Part shown: piece by piece, positions 7,846 to 15,650 of the stretch
Layout of the letters: each line of letters begins with the position of its first letter
Numbering within the stretch: the first letter of the stretch is position 1
DNA from: Curtobacterium flaccumfaciens
Lineage (GTDB): Bacteria > Actinomycetota > Actinomycetes > Actinomycetales > Microbacteriaceae
Length of the DNA stretch: 64,000 nt
Assembly: GCF_004361695.1 (NCBI RefSeq)
Contig: NZ_SNVW01000014.1
Span: forward strand, 1-64,000
Direction of reading: 5' to 3'
The notes under the pieces: model-generated
The model's database searches: none
Told to the model about the DNA's origin: nothing
The model's input: the letters and a program-made list of their open reading frames with translations, nothing else
Made by a program: the position numbers and the translations under genes

Positions 7846-8658
7846 TCAGCGGAGGACCGCGGCGATGCTCGGTGCGAGGCCGGGGGTGGTTGCGATGAAG
7901 TCGGTACTGGTGAGCGTCCAGGGGGCGCCGGTGGTGTCGATGACGGCGCCGTGGGCTTCCTGCACGAGCAGGGCGCCGGCGACGAGGCCGGAGCGGACCT
8001 GGCCGTACTGCCAGAACGCGTCGATGTGCCCGGCGGCGACCTGGACGAGCTGCAGGGTCGCCGGGACCGTGGCCGAGACGAGCAGCGCCGCGTCGAGCAT
8101 CCGGTCGATGGATCCGCTCATCAGGCGGCGCACGTCGGGGGCTTCGCCGGGCTTGGCCTGCCCGGTGCCGACCAGCGCCGCGGTCAGGTCGGACTTCGCC
8201 GACACCGTGATGGGAGAACCGTTCAGGAACGCGCCCCCGCCACGGACTGCGGTGAAGGTCTGGCGGAGGGCGGGCAGGAACACCGCGGTGACGACGGGGA
8301 CGTCGTCGCGGACGAGGGTCGCGGTGACGCCCCAGTTCGCTCCGCCGTGGATGTGGTTCACGTTGCCCTCGGCGGCGTCCGCGACCCACCACTCGCCGGC
8401 GCCGAGGCTGCCGTGGCCTTCCTCGTCGTCGTCCCAGCGTGCCTCCGGACGGAGCTGCTCGAGCGCCGGGCGGAGCACGGTCATGGACGCGTCGTCGTTG
8501 TCGCTGATCGCCGTCAGGAGTGCATCACGGTCGTCGACGCGGTTCGCCGTCGAGAACCGGTCGAGCAAGACGGTGCCGGCCTCGGTGACGGCAGCGACCA
8601 AGCCGTCGAGAAGTGCGGGGTCATCGGCGGTCCGGACCGAAGCGATGGTGCGGTGCAT
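7846..8658 (-). CDS. Divergent inositol monophosphatase family protein
   Basis: A 270-aa homologue of the Mg-dependent IMPase/FBPase fold. At residues 92-105 it reads VADAAEGNVNHIHG where active members have D-P-I-D-G-T-x-N-F-x-H-G. Asp94 is kept, but the second aspartate is Glu97 and the Thr is Asn99. The C-terminal motif that is usually W-D-x-A-A-G appears as WQYGQVRSGLVAGALLVQEAHGAV, so the metal-binding Asp is missing. It may be a phosphatase with altered chemistry or a non-catalytic relative. It is probably co-transcribed with the oxidoreductase downstream and is divergent from the LysR gene. ATG at 8658 is preceded by GGGAGAA. Confidence 0.82.
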   Translation of the reverse strand: MHRTIASVRTADDPALLDGLVAAVTEAGTVLLDRFSTANRVDDRDALLTAISDNDDASMTVLRPALEQLRPEARWDDDEEGHGSLGAGEWWVADAAEGNVNHIHGGANWGVTATLVRDDVPVVTAVFLPALRQTFTAVRGGGAFLNGSPITVSAKSDLTAALVGTGQAKPGEAPDVRRLMSGSIDRMLDAALLVSATVPATLQLVQVAAGHIDAFWQYGQVRSGLVAGALLVQEAHGAVIDTTGAPWTLTSTDFIATTPGLAPSIAAVLR

Positions 8659-8726
8659 GGGTGGTTCTCCCTCGTCGCGGCGGATGTCGTCGCTCTGGTG
8701 GCAACGGTAGGAGCGCACTCACATGC

Positions 8727-8745
8727 GCACAAATACAATCCGTGC
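8727..8745. promoter_or_regulatory. Possible LysR-type operator
   Basis: GCAC-N11-GTGC dyad (spacer 8731-8741) in the 105 bp between the divergent IMPase-like and LysR genes. The spacing matches the T-N11-A dyads bound by LysR regulators, and it sits where an autoregulatory site would be expected. There is only one dyad, so this is tentative. Confidence 0.4.
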
Positions 8746-8763
8746 ACCTGTAGATTGCGTCTC

Positions 8764-9735
8764 GTGCAACTCGACCTGAACCTGCTGACCGCGTTGGATG
8801 CGCTGCTCGAGGAGGAGAGCGTGACCGGCGCCGCAGACCGGCTGCACCTTTCGGCGCCGGCGATGAGCCGTACCCTCGGCCGGATTCGGCGTGCGACCGG
8901 GGACGAGATCCTCGTCCGCGCCGGTCGGGTCATGCGCCCCACCCCTCGGGCACTCGCGATCCGGGACGAGGTGCGGGCCCTGGTGCTGCGGAGTGCTGCC
9001 GTCCTGGCGCCGGAACGGGAGCTGCACCTCGGCGCGTTGCGGCGGACGTTCACGGTGCGAGCCCACGACGCGCTGACGTCGGCACTGGCGCCCGTGCTGG
9101 TGCAGCGGGTCTCGGCGAGTGCGCCCGGGGTGCGGGTGCGGTTCCTCGGCGAGGCGTCCGGCGAGGACAACGACCTCGGACGAGGCGTGGTCGACCTTCA
9201 GATCGGGTCGACCGCGCCGGCTTCCCCGGCGATCGACCACGACGCCGCCGGTGCAGACGAACTCATCGGGGTCGCTCGGGCTGGCCACCCGATCCTCGCG
9301 GCATCCGTCGACCTCGACCGGTGGGTCGCCGTTCCACACGTGGTCGTGTCGCGTCGAGGGCGACTGCGAGACCGCATCGACGAACACCTGGAGTCGATCG
9401 GCAGGTCCCGCACGGTGGTGGCTTCACTGGCTTCCACAGGCGCGGCAGTCGAGGTGGTCCGTGCCACGGACACGCTCGCAGTCCTGCCGGCGTCTGTCGC
9501 CGCGCAACTCGGCGCCGACGTGGCGCAGTTCCGCCTCCCGATCGACCTGCCGCCGATACCGATCGTCCTCGCCTGGCACCGCCAGTTCACCGCCGACATC
9601 GGCCACGAGTGGTTCCGAGCCCTGACCCGCGACGCCCTGCTCACAAGAGGCGGTGAGTCATCCTCGTCGATCAACGTGCCCCGAGGTCAACAGCGTCCCC
9701 TGACCGATCACCACCGGTCGCCGCAGCCGGACTAG
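8764..9735 (+). CDS. LysR-family transcriptional regulator
   Basis: A 323-aa regulator. The winged helix-turn-helix spans residues 1-60 (LDLNLLTALDALLEEESVTG, then AADRLHLSAPAMSRTLGRIR) and is followed by the usual P-T-x-R-A linker and a periplasmic-binding-like effector domain (FTVRAHDALTSALAPVL onward). GTG at 8764 gives the conserved N-terminus; a TTG nine bases upstream is an alternative. Residues after about 295 (GGESSSSINVPRGQQRPL onward) look like a disordered tail. The position suggests control of the divergent IMPase-like and oxidoreductase genes. Confidence 0.9.
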   Translation: MQLDLNLLTALDALLEEESVTGAADRLHLSAPAMSRTLGRIRRATGDEILVRAGRVMRPTPRALAIRDEVRALVLRSAAVLAPERELHLGALRRTFTVRAHDALTSALAPVLVQRVSASAPGVRVRFLGEASGEDNDLGRGVVDLQIGSTAPASPAIDHDAAGADELIGVARAGHPILAASVDLDRWVAVPHVVVSRRGRLRDRIDEHLESIGRSRTVVASLASTGAAVEVVRATDTLAVLPASVAAQLGADVAQFRLPIDLPPIPIVLAWHRQFTADIGHEWFRALTRDALLTRGGESSSSINVPRGQQRPLTDHHRSPQPD

Positions 9736-9920
9736 GCCAACAGTGCCGTCAGCTCGTCGCTCAGTACGTCGAACGTGCGTTGGTAGACAAGGTGATGCTG
9801 GTGGGTGCGCACGAGGTACTTGACGATGGTCGACAGGAGCGCGCCGTGCTGCTTCGCCGACGCGAGGAACGTCGGGTCGAGGTTCGCAGTCGTAGTGAAC
9901 CCGGTCCACGCCGCCGTCAC
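9732..9920 (-). CDS. Possible small protein or gene fragment, 62 aa
   Basis: The GTG-started frame reads MTAAWTGFTTTANLDPTFL and so on, ending VYQRTFDVLSDELTALLA. The last 45 residues look like two amphipathic helices of a real protein, but I recognise no family. The frame is also open upstream through the terminator at 9944-9975, so it may be the 3' end of a broken gene. Its stop overlaps the LysR stop from the opposite strand. Confidence 0.3.
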   Translation of the reverse strand: MTAAWTGFTTTANLDPTFLASAKQHGALLSTIVKYLVRTHQHHLVYQRTFDVLSDELTALLA

Positions 9921-9943
9921 CGAGGTGCCCGTACTGCCGCGAC

Positions 9944-9975
9944 GAAGCCCCGCACCGATCTCGATGCGGGGCTTC
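9944..9975 (-). terminator. Hairpin terminator after the secreted-protein gene
   Basis: A perfect 11-bp stem GAAGCCCCGCA / TGCGGGGCTTC with a 10-nt loop, beginning 22 bp after the stop of the minus-strand gene at 9998. There is no clear T-tract, as is common for actinobacterial hairpins. Confidence 0.7.
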
Positions 9976-9997
9976 TCTTGCGTGTCGTTTCAGTGGG

Positions 9998-10486
9998 TCA
10001 GCAGGGGCGGGTGCCGTTGCTCAGGGTGACGTCGTGGCGTTGGCCGTCGCCGGCGATGGTGTTCGTGACGCTGCCGACGGTCGGTACTCCGTACCCGCTG
10101 ACGTCCAAGGTAGCGACGGTGCCGGACGGGACGGCTGCCACCGCGGTCACACGGTACTGACTGTCCGAGACCTTCTGGGTGGTGAAGTGGGAGTTGTCCG
10201 ATCGGACCGAGAAGAGGTTGTAGTAAGGGTTTGTGGTCCACACGTCGTAGCTGGTCCCGGCGGGAATCGTTCCGGTCGCACCGATCACGAACTGCGGGCT
10301 GGACCACTTGCACGTGTGGCTGAGCGTTGAGGTTCCAAGCGTGCTTGACGTGGCCGCCGATGCCGGAGTGGGCGCGGCGACGACGGCGGCTGCAAGAGCT
10401 CCGGCGACGACGAGCGAGCTGAAGGCATGACGAAGTGATGGACGGCGGGGCGTGATCCTCTGGTACATGACGTTAACGTGTCGCAT
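9998..10486 (-). CDS. Small secreted protein of unknown function, 162 aa
   Basis: A Sec signal peptide is clear: a basic start (RITPRRPSLRHAF), a hydrophobic core (LVVAGALAAAVVAA) and cleavage after APTPASA. The mature part is about 118 residues and begins with ATSSTLGTSTLSHTC. It has only two cysteines, one near its start (HTCKW) and one as the final residue (NGTRPC), so a disulphide closing the chain is plausible. It is rich in Ser/Thr and beta-like segments, suggesting an extracellular beta-sandwich. ATG at 10486 has a weak GAAG site; ATG at 10468 is an alternative. Confidence 0.65.
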   Translation of the reverse strand: MRHVNVMYQRITPRRPSLRHAFSSLVVAGALAAAVVAAPTPASAATSSTLGTSTLSHTCKWSSPQFVIGATGTIPAGTSYDVWTTNPYYNLFSVRSDNSHFTTQKVSDSQYRVTAVAAVPSGTVATLDVSGYGVPTVGSVTNTIAGDGQRHDVTLSNGTRPC

Positions 10487-10527
10487 ATCTGCTTCGAGCG
10501 CAATGGTTTGGCAACGGCGGTGACACC

Positions 10528-10561
10528 GCGGGGCCCCGCACGTCCTGGTGCGAGGCCTCGC
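10528..10561. repeat. Pair of perfect 12-bp palindromes
   Basis: GCGGGGCCCCGC (10528-10539) and GCGAGGCCTCGC (10550-10561) lie 10 bp apart in the 397-bp gap between two divergent secreted-protein genes. They could be hairpins or a binding site. I see no gene in the rest of this gap (10487-10883); a TAGCCT hexamer at 10790-10795 might be a -10 element for the gene at 10884, but no matching -35 is evident. Confidence 0.45.
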
Positions 10562-10883
10562 GGGGAGCATGGATCGTGCACATGCCGCAGGTTGTTCCCG
10601 AGGACACCCAGGCCGATTCGGGTGTGAGTCGCGGACGCAGAACCGAGTGTCGCGGACAACTGACTCAGCCTCGAAGACCCGGAAACCCCGCTTCATCACC
10701 GAGGTCGTCGATTATTGTCGCTACCCGCCGAAGCAGCGCAGCGACGTCTCCTTACTCGGAGCGCCCCTTCCAGCGACCCCGGCCCGCTGCTAGCCTCCGG
10801 CTGAATCGCGCATCCGCACTCCTCGAGGCGCGTTCGCCGGGCGGGTCGGCCGCCGCGGCTGATCCGACCCGAACGGATTCCTA

Positions 10884-11807
10884 GTGCGTACTCCAACTCG
10901 TCTCGCTGCGGCCCTCGCGGCCGTCGGCATCGCCACCACAGCGGCCGTCATGATCCCCGTGACCGCGCAGGCGGCGACCTGCGCCCCGACGGCCGCGACC
11001 GTCCGGTGGGTGGTTGCCGACGACTTCGTCGAGGACCTCGCCGTCACCGGGACACCGGCCGCCGGCAGCTGGGTCTTCTCGCCGTTCCGCGAGGGCTCGA
11101 CGGTGCAGCCGATCACCAGGTACGCGACGTTCGGGCCGAACGGCCTGACCACGCTGGACGGCTCGCTGTTCGCGCTCACCCACACGCTCGCGCACCCGGT
11201 GTCCGGTGCCGGGCTGCGGACCGCGGTGCGGGACGCCTCCTTCGTCGTGACGAACCTCGACTCCATCACGCTCGCGACCTCCGACGGCGGGTTCACCACG
11301 ATCCCCCAGACCGGGACGACCCCGACGTGGACCGACAGCGCGTCCCCGACCACGACCTACACCTCCGCGCAACTGACCACACTCCTGCAGCGGGAGCACG
11401 CGACGATCACCGGCTGGTCGACGGTCCCCGGCGACCAGAAGTTCGCCGGACGGAACTCGACGCTGACACGCATCACGCTCGGGAACGAGACCGACCTGTT
11501 CACCCCGAAGCCAACGGCCACCGCGAGCGCGGCGACCACGACGCAGTCCGCGGCGACGTCGCGTGGTGTGGTGGTGCGCGGGGGCGGATACGCGCCGTGC
11601 GAGCGCGTGCTCGTCACGGTGAACGGTCGGTCGACCGGGGCGTCGCTGACGGCGAGCACCGGCGGGTCGGTGTCCGGCACCGTCCGGCTGTCGTCGTCCC
11701 TCGTGCCGCGCCCGGGCACGTACCGGCTGGCCCTCGTCGGGCAGTCCTCGACGCAGACGGCGTCCACGACGTTCGTCGTCAGGGCGAAACCCCACCACGG
11801 GCGCTGA
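10884..11807 (+). CDS. Secreted protein with C-terminal Ig-like region, 307 aa
   Basis: A signal peptide at residues 1-30 (LAAALAAVGIATTAAVMIPV, cleavage after TAQA) is followed by an unrecognised domain with TVRWVVADDFVEDLAVTG and a Thr-rich middle. A disordered stretch comes at about 205-230 (PKPTATASAATTTQSAATSR). The C-terminal 75 residues (GVVVRGGGYAPCERVLVTVN through PGTYRLALVG) look like a beta-sandwich adhesion module. Two cysteines only. GTG at 10884 is the first codon giving the signal peptide. There is no sortase motif, so it is probably released. Function unknown. Confidence 0.72.
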   Translation: MRTPTRLAAALAAVGIATTAAVMIPVTAQAATCAPTAATVRWVVADDFVEDLAVTGTPAAGSWVFSPFREGSTVQPITRYATFGPNGLTTLDGSLFALTHTLAHPVSGAGLRTAVRDASFVVTNLDSITLATSDGGFTTIPQTGTTPTWTDSASPTTTYTSAQLTTLLQREHATITGWSTVPGDQKFAGRNSTLTRITLGNETDLFTPKPTATASAATTTQSAATSRGVVVRGGGYAPCERVLVTVNGRSTGASLTASTGGSVSGTVRLSSSLVPRPGTYRLALVGQSSTQTASTTFVVRAKPHHGR

Positions 11808-11972
11808 CGGGCGCGGTCGGGCCTGCGGCGTCATCCGGGGATCCGCTGATGCCGCGCGGGACCCCCGCTGAACCCGGAAACGCATGGCCCCGTCGATCAG
11901 TCGGGACGGCGGGTGTCGCAACGACCACATCCCCCGACACAGAGATCCCGACACAGAGATCCCGACAAGGAG

Positions 11973-12010
11973 ATGAGGGCCCTCCCGGATGCTTCCGGGA
12001 GGGCCCTCAT
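11973..12010 (+). terminator. Strong hairpin terminator
   Basis: A perfect 17-bp stem (11973-11989 / 11994-12010) with a TGCT loop; the left arm is ATGAGGGCCCTCCCGGA. It lies about 165 bp after the secreted-protein gene. A direct repeat of ACACAGAGATCCCG sits just upstream (from about 11937). Confidence 0.75.
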
Positions 12011-12252
12011 CGTGCCGCCGAGTTCTTGACACGCAATCTCCGACGCGCCTTCGGTGGGGTGTCTTAAGAACCTCCGGATCCTTGAGACGACGTCGTCGTC
12101 GAAGGCCCAAGACAAGGCCGTATCCCGCGACGGGCATCGGTCTATCCTCCGATGCGAACCGCGGTCCGGATGACGGGCCTCTGATCAGGTGATTCCCCGG
12201 TCGCTGTTCTTGTGCGTTGAGCCGATTTGCGAGTACCCCTTCGTGAAATCCG
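12011..12252. other. Gene-free stretch at the left edge of the candidate island
   Basis: I see no gene here. It holds an imperfect dyad (GTTCTTGACAC near 12023 and GTGTCTTAAGAAC near 12058). The GTTCTTAAGAC core recurs in the other orientation at 21864, beside the tRNA-Pro gene. A CCTTCGGTGGGG segment near 12048 differs by one base from CCTTCGGTCGGG at the tRNA 3' end. These are weak boundary marks. Confidence 0.3.
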
Positions 12253-12597
12253 TCACGGCGACGCTTCTGCCAGGGCGGCCTGCTGCGTAAGGAGCACGTT
12301 CACCAGATCACTCGCCGCGTCCCATTTCGCGCTGAACACCTCCACGTGGGAAGCCGACGTGATGCGGATTGTGCCTCGTGACCTCTCACGCGTGAGCGAC
12401 ACCGTTGCCGCCTGATGCAGGTCAGCGGTCCAACTTCGCCGCTTCGAGGTGTAGATGACCCGTGCCGCGGTAATCGCGAGCAACCCCTTGGTCGACGGGA
12501 TGATCGTCTTCGCCTCGGCGACGCTCAAGACGACCTCCTCCGCGAGGAGCGCCGCGTCGAGCCGCTCACGCTCAGCGTCCCCGCGCGAGCCGTTCAC
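12253..12597 (-). CDS. PH-like (bacterial PH) domain protein, 114 aa
   Basis: A short cytoplasmic protein. From about residue 20, LAEEVVLSVAEAKTIIPSTKG, LLAITAARVIYTSKRRSW and IRITSASHVEVFSAKWDAAS follow the strand pattern of bacterial PH-like domains (G-x-x-x-I-T-x-x-R-V-I-Y, then a final helix ending LVNVLLTQQAAL). The fold assignment is moderate; a binding partner is unknown. It is the last gene of a four-gene minus-strand operon; its ATG overlaps the stop of the GIY-YIG gene by 4 bp. The context suggests an accessory role in a defence or stress system. Confidence 0.7.
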   Translation of the reverse strand: MNGSRGDAERERLDAALLAEEVVLSVAEAKTIIPSTKGLLAITAARVIYTSKRRSWTADLHQAATVSLTRERSRGTIRITSASHVEVFSAKWDAASDLVNVLLTQQAALAEASP

Positions 12598-13238
12598 TGG
12601 TCACGCTGCGCTTCGCGAGCAGCCTGTGTCGCCGGCCGCCACGCCTTCGCCTCGGCACTCATCGCCTTGCGCGCTGCCGAAAGCCGCGCGAGCTTCCGCG
12701 GGTTCTTAGCAATGTTGATCACGGGCGTGAAGTGCCGGATGAGTTCAGTCTCGACGTCGACAAGCTTCGCGCGCATCTGCACCGGTGCCGCCCAGACCGC
12801 GAGCGAGAGGTGCGCGTGCATCCACGCCGTGAGCTGCGCGTCGCCATCGCCCGCCAGCGAGTACATCGAGAAGGACCTCGGGTTCGCCAGGTTCCGGGGC
12901 ACGGCATGAAGCTCGAGCTGATCCCGCAGCAGCGCAGCGAACGACCTCCGCACAGTGGACCCACCCGTGCGCGTTGTGCCGCCCGGCACCGCAGCGAAGT
13001 GTTCCTTCAGATCGCGCTCCACGAAGCTCCTCTCTGCCTTGCCCACGTAGAGCGGTCGGTCAGGCGCGGCGAGTGCTGCTGGGTCATCCGCGAGACCCAG
13101 GTCCCGGTGCGCCCGCTCGTCGCCGTAGATCGCGTAGAGGCCGGGACACGACTCAACGTGCGCCGGCGCATCGGTGACCGACCAACGCGTGCCAGTCAGC
13201 GCGGCGACCGCCCCCGCTTCGAGGTCAGACAGCGTCAC
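12594..13238 (-). CDS. GIY-YIG nuclease family protein
   Basis: A 214-aa protein with the two signature strands GLYAIY (33-38) and LYVGKA (63-68), followed by R75 and H80 in the next helix (ERDLKEHF). A candidate metal-binding Glu lies in DVETELIRHFTPVINIAKNP near the C-terminus. The order and spacing fit a GIY-YIG catalytic domain with an insertion between the two motifs (DERAHRDLGLADDPAALAAP). This predicts a DNA-cleaving enzyme. The C-terminal 30 residues are basic and helical. It overlaps the PIN gene upstream by 14 bp and the PH-like gene downstream by 4 bp, so translation is coupled. Confidence 0.82.
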   Translation of the reverse strand: MTLSDLEAGAVAALTGTRWSVTDAPAHVESCPGLYAIYGDERAHRDLGLADDPAALAAPDRPLYVGKAERSFVERDLKEHFAAVPGGTTRTGGSTVRRSFAALLRDQLELHAVPRNLANPRSFSMYSLAGDGDAQLTAWMHAHLSLAVWAAPVQMRAKLVDVETELIRHFTPVINIAKNPRKLARLSAARKAMSAEAKAWRPATQAAREAQRDQ

Positions 13239-14526
13239 GAGGGTCTCCGGGATCGGGGTCCATCGCTACGGCTCCGGGATCCGGGTCGATCTCGATGTCG
13301 CCGGGATCTGGATCGATGTCGAAGTCGAGCGTAACGCTCGTCGGATCGGCCGGGCGCGGCGGGTTCGGGTTGTTCTCGAGGACGACGTCGTCGACGTCGT
13401 ACTGGCCCCGCCCGTGCTCGGTGTCAATCGTGACCACGGCACGAGCCCGGACCCATGTCGAGGTCTCCCAGTAGTGGTCCGTCAACTCGCCAACGATGTC
13501 TAACTCGTCATCAGCTGCGTAGTAGTCGGCCTTCAGCGTGCTGCCTTCGATCCCGACGGACACCTCTACGCGCAGGACGACCGTGTCCCCCTCGGCTTCG
13601 TCGATCTCAAAGTCCGAGTCCGGTTCGAACCCGACGATGACGGCATTCTCGATCTCACGGGGGTAGTCGAACTGCACGAACGACGGCGAGGCGTACTCAC
13701 CGTTCGCGTCCATCTCGCCACTGATCGGCTTACCAACGAGCGCCTCGATCGCCTCGATCGCCACGCGAACCAGCTCAGCACGGCGCAAGGCGTCGTAGGC
13801 ATACCCGCGAAGCACCGTCGCGAGGGCGGCGTTCGCTGGGTCTTGCGCTGCCTTCGCTTCAGCCGCGTTGGCTTCGGCCTCCTTCACGGCGACGTTGATG
13901 GCTTCGACGACGTTCTCGAGGGTGTCGATGATCTTGATGCGATCCCGCGGGATACTGCGCTGGTCGAGGTCATCGACCAGATGCTGGTGGAGCCGGTCGT
14001 TGGCGCCCGTCGGAAAGTAGCCGGTGTCCCTTGTGACGAAGAAGATCGTGTCGCCCGAGTCATCGGCTGCAGCAATGTCGAGGACTGTCTCCCAGATGGC
14101 GGCGTCACGGAACCCGAACGACTTCTTCTTCTTTTGTGTCTCGGTCTCCATGAACGGCCGTCGTCGCGCCAGGTCGCGCCGCACCAGGTCCCGAGTGATG
14201 TTCTCCGGGACAGGTGCTGCACGGACGCCCGCGTTCGCCAGCAGGGCGTCACGATCGGAGCTGACCTTGTCGAGGAGATCGTCGAACTTCGCGACGATGT
14301 CGTCGAGGTCCACGAGGGACTTGATTTCTCCGAGCGCTGCCCTCGCCTCATCGCGTTGCTTCGTCAGCGCCTCGCGGTGCTGACGCTCGAGCTCGTCGAC
14401 GACGACCTGCGGGATCACCACCTGGCAGGAGCCAGTCCGAGCGAGGTCGATCAGGCGCTCTCCCGCGGAGGACCCCAGCCACCGAGCCCCGTGGAACGGA
14501 TTGGTATCCGGGACGACGGTGATCAT
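13225..14526 (-). CDS. PIN-domain protein (DUF4935-like) with acidic repeat tail
   Basis: 433 aa. The N-terminal 200 residues form a PIN-type nuclease: Asp7 in VVPDTNPF, D44/E45 in VVVDELERQ, Asp141 in GFRDAAIW and Asp167 in FFVTRDTGYF supply the acidic metal site. A helical insertion lies between, as in DUF4935 proteins. This predicts RNA or DNA cleavage. The middle (about 210-260) is an Ala/Glu-rich helix. The C-terminal half (about 280-400) is beta-rich and unrecognised, and the last 35 residues repeat DPDPG three times. It lies second in the operon, 40 bp after the 240-aa gene. ATG at 14526 was chosen as the conserved PIN start. Confidence 0.8.
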   Translation of the reverse strand: MITVVPDTNPFHGARWLGSSAGERLIDLARTGSCQVVIPQVVVDELERQHREALTKQRDEARAALGEIKSLVDLDDIVAKFDDLLDKVSSDRDALLANAGVRAAPVPENITRDLVRRDLARRRPFMETETQKKKKSFGFRDAAIWETVLDIAAADDSGDTIFFVTRDTGYFPTGANDRLHQHLVDDLDQRSIPRDRIKIIDTLENVVEAINVAVKEAEANAAEAKAAQDPANAALATVLRGYAYDALRRAELVRVAIEAIEALVGKPISGEMDANGEYASPSFVQFDYPREIENAVIVGFEPDSDFEIDEAEGDTVVLRVEVSVGIEGSTLKADYYAADDELDIVGELTDHYWETSTWVRARAVVTIDTEHGRGQYDVDDVVLENNPNPPRPADPTSVTLDFDIDPDPGDIEIDPDPGAVAMDPDPGDPRDAV

Positions 14527-14566
14527 GACGCCATCATGCCGGACGGAGCCGGAGCAGATGCGCTCG

Positions 14567-15289
14567 TCATGCGCCGATACCGCTCACCGGTCCCGGCTCG
14601 ATGTCGTCTTCGAGGCGGTGCTGCAGCCGCCCGGCCGCCGAGGCCGACTGCGCCCACAACTCGGTCACTGTCACGTCCTGCGCCTCGATGAATCCGCGCA
14701 GCCAGAACCAGAAGTCCAAGAAGATGATGGCCGCGTGCTGGATCAGCACCTTACTGTTGCTCGAGTACTTCGGGTATAGCGAGGTCCAGCCGTCGCCGTA
14801 CTCAGAACCACCGAGCAGCTCGAAGTGCTTAGTCACGCTCGAGTGCGCGATCTCCGAGTACGAGCCGTACAGCGTCTTGAGCGGGAGCCGCAACACCTTG
14901 ACGTTCGGCGTCGTGCCGAGCAGCTTCGACGCTGGCGCGGTGCCGAGCTCGTGTAGCCGGGCGAGGATCTCGAGCTGCTTGCGGATGAGCACGGTTCCGT
15001 CGATGAGCTCGGACTCACGAGCAGCGTCAACCACTGCGAGGTGTGTGCGCAGGAATGAGGTCACGAGCCCCGTGTAGTACGCGCCGTCCTCGAGCCGCGC
15101 CAGGCTGACCCCGTTCAGCACGCCGATCACGGCCGCGATCGCATCGTCGAGTGCTTCAGCGACGGCGGAGGACCATACATCGGCGTCGAAGCGACTCCGG
15201 GCGAGCGAACGCCAGCCGTCCCGCTGTTGCCTGACCGACCTCCCGGACCAATCCATCAACGAACTCGCGATGGCTGTCTTATGGAGCAC
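14567..15289 (-). CDS. Uncharacterised helical protein, 240 aa
   Basis: First gene of the four-gene operon. Mostly alpha-helical: ALDDAIAAVIGVLNGVSLAR, SFLRTHLAVVDAARESELID, VLIRKQLEILARLHELG. A segment GSYSEIAHSSVTKHF near residue 145 and the R-x-x-L-E helix recall DUF5677/HEPN-like proteins that occur near toxins, but I see no clean R-x4-6-H motif, so this is only a guess. A hydrophobic, tryptophan-rich helix (AAIIFLDFWFWLRGFIEA) could be a membrane segment or a protein interface. GTG at 15289 has AAGGG 5 bp upstream. Confidence 0.7.
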   Translation of the reverse strand: MLHKTAIASSLMDWSGRSVRQQRDGWRSLARSRFDADVWSSAVAEALDDAIAAVIGVLNGVSLARLEDGAYYTGLVTSFLRTHLAVVDAARESELIDGTVLIRKQLEILARLHELGTAPASKLLGTTPNVKVLRLPLKTLYGSYSEIAHSSVTKHFELLGGSEYGDGWTSLYPKYSSNSKVLIQHAAIIFLDFWFWLRGFIEAQDVTVTELWAQSASAAGRLQHRLEDDIEPGPVSGIGA

Positions 15290-15597
15290 TGTGCCCTTAG
15301 GCTCGCAGGCCCAAGGGCCCGCTTCAGCTGGTTGAGAGAGCTGAGCCGGACCGTCATAGCTTCATCATGCTCGATCAGGTTCCGGCGCCAAACGGGCCTG
15401 CGGCGCCGCGGCTTACAGAACTCTTCCGGATACGGCTTCGCGTAACAGCATCCCTCCTGTGAGAGCCACCGGACGAGACCTGTTGGCCGGATGCCAGGCA
15501 TGGCTTTGCGGCCCTTGAGCATCGTCAGCTCCGCTTGGTCGTTGCGAGCCACGCCGTCGCGGCCCCGGGCCATGTGACGGCTCCACGCAGCCGTCAT
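15256..15597 (-). CDS. Doubtful small cysteine-containing ORF in the divergent region
   Basis: This frame covers most of the 361-bp gap between the operon and the STAND gene. It reads QAELTMLKGRKAMPGIRPTG, then WLSQEGCCYAKPYPEEFCKP followed by RRRR and VWRRN, and it is strongly basic. An internal ATG at about 15522 (MLKGRK) is a possible start. It would overlap the next gene by 34 bp. It may be a small basic regulator or only non-coding promoter DNA; no family is recognised. Confidence 0.25.
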   Translation of the reverse strand: MTAAWSRHMARGRDGVARNDQAELTMLKGRKAMPGIRPTGLVRWLSQEGCCYAKPYPEEFCKPRRRRPVWRRNLIEHDEAMTVRLSSLNQLKRALGPASLRAQCSIRQPSRVR

Positions 15598-15650
15598 GAT
15601 AGAAAGTCGAGACTCGCGCTCTGGAAGGCGCGGTGACTCTAGGGGATTTA

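Noticed and set aside
11808..12060. A full tRNA-Pro att duplicate at the left island edge
   Set aside because: Only an 11-of-12 match (CCTTCGGT-S-GGG) is present, below what I would accept as an attachment site.
12026..12068. TTGACA as a promoter -35 before the PH-like gene region
   Set aside because: No -10 at a suitable distance, and no plus-strand gene follows.
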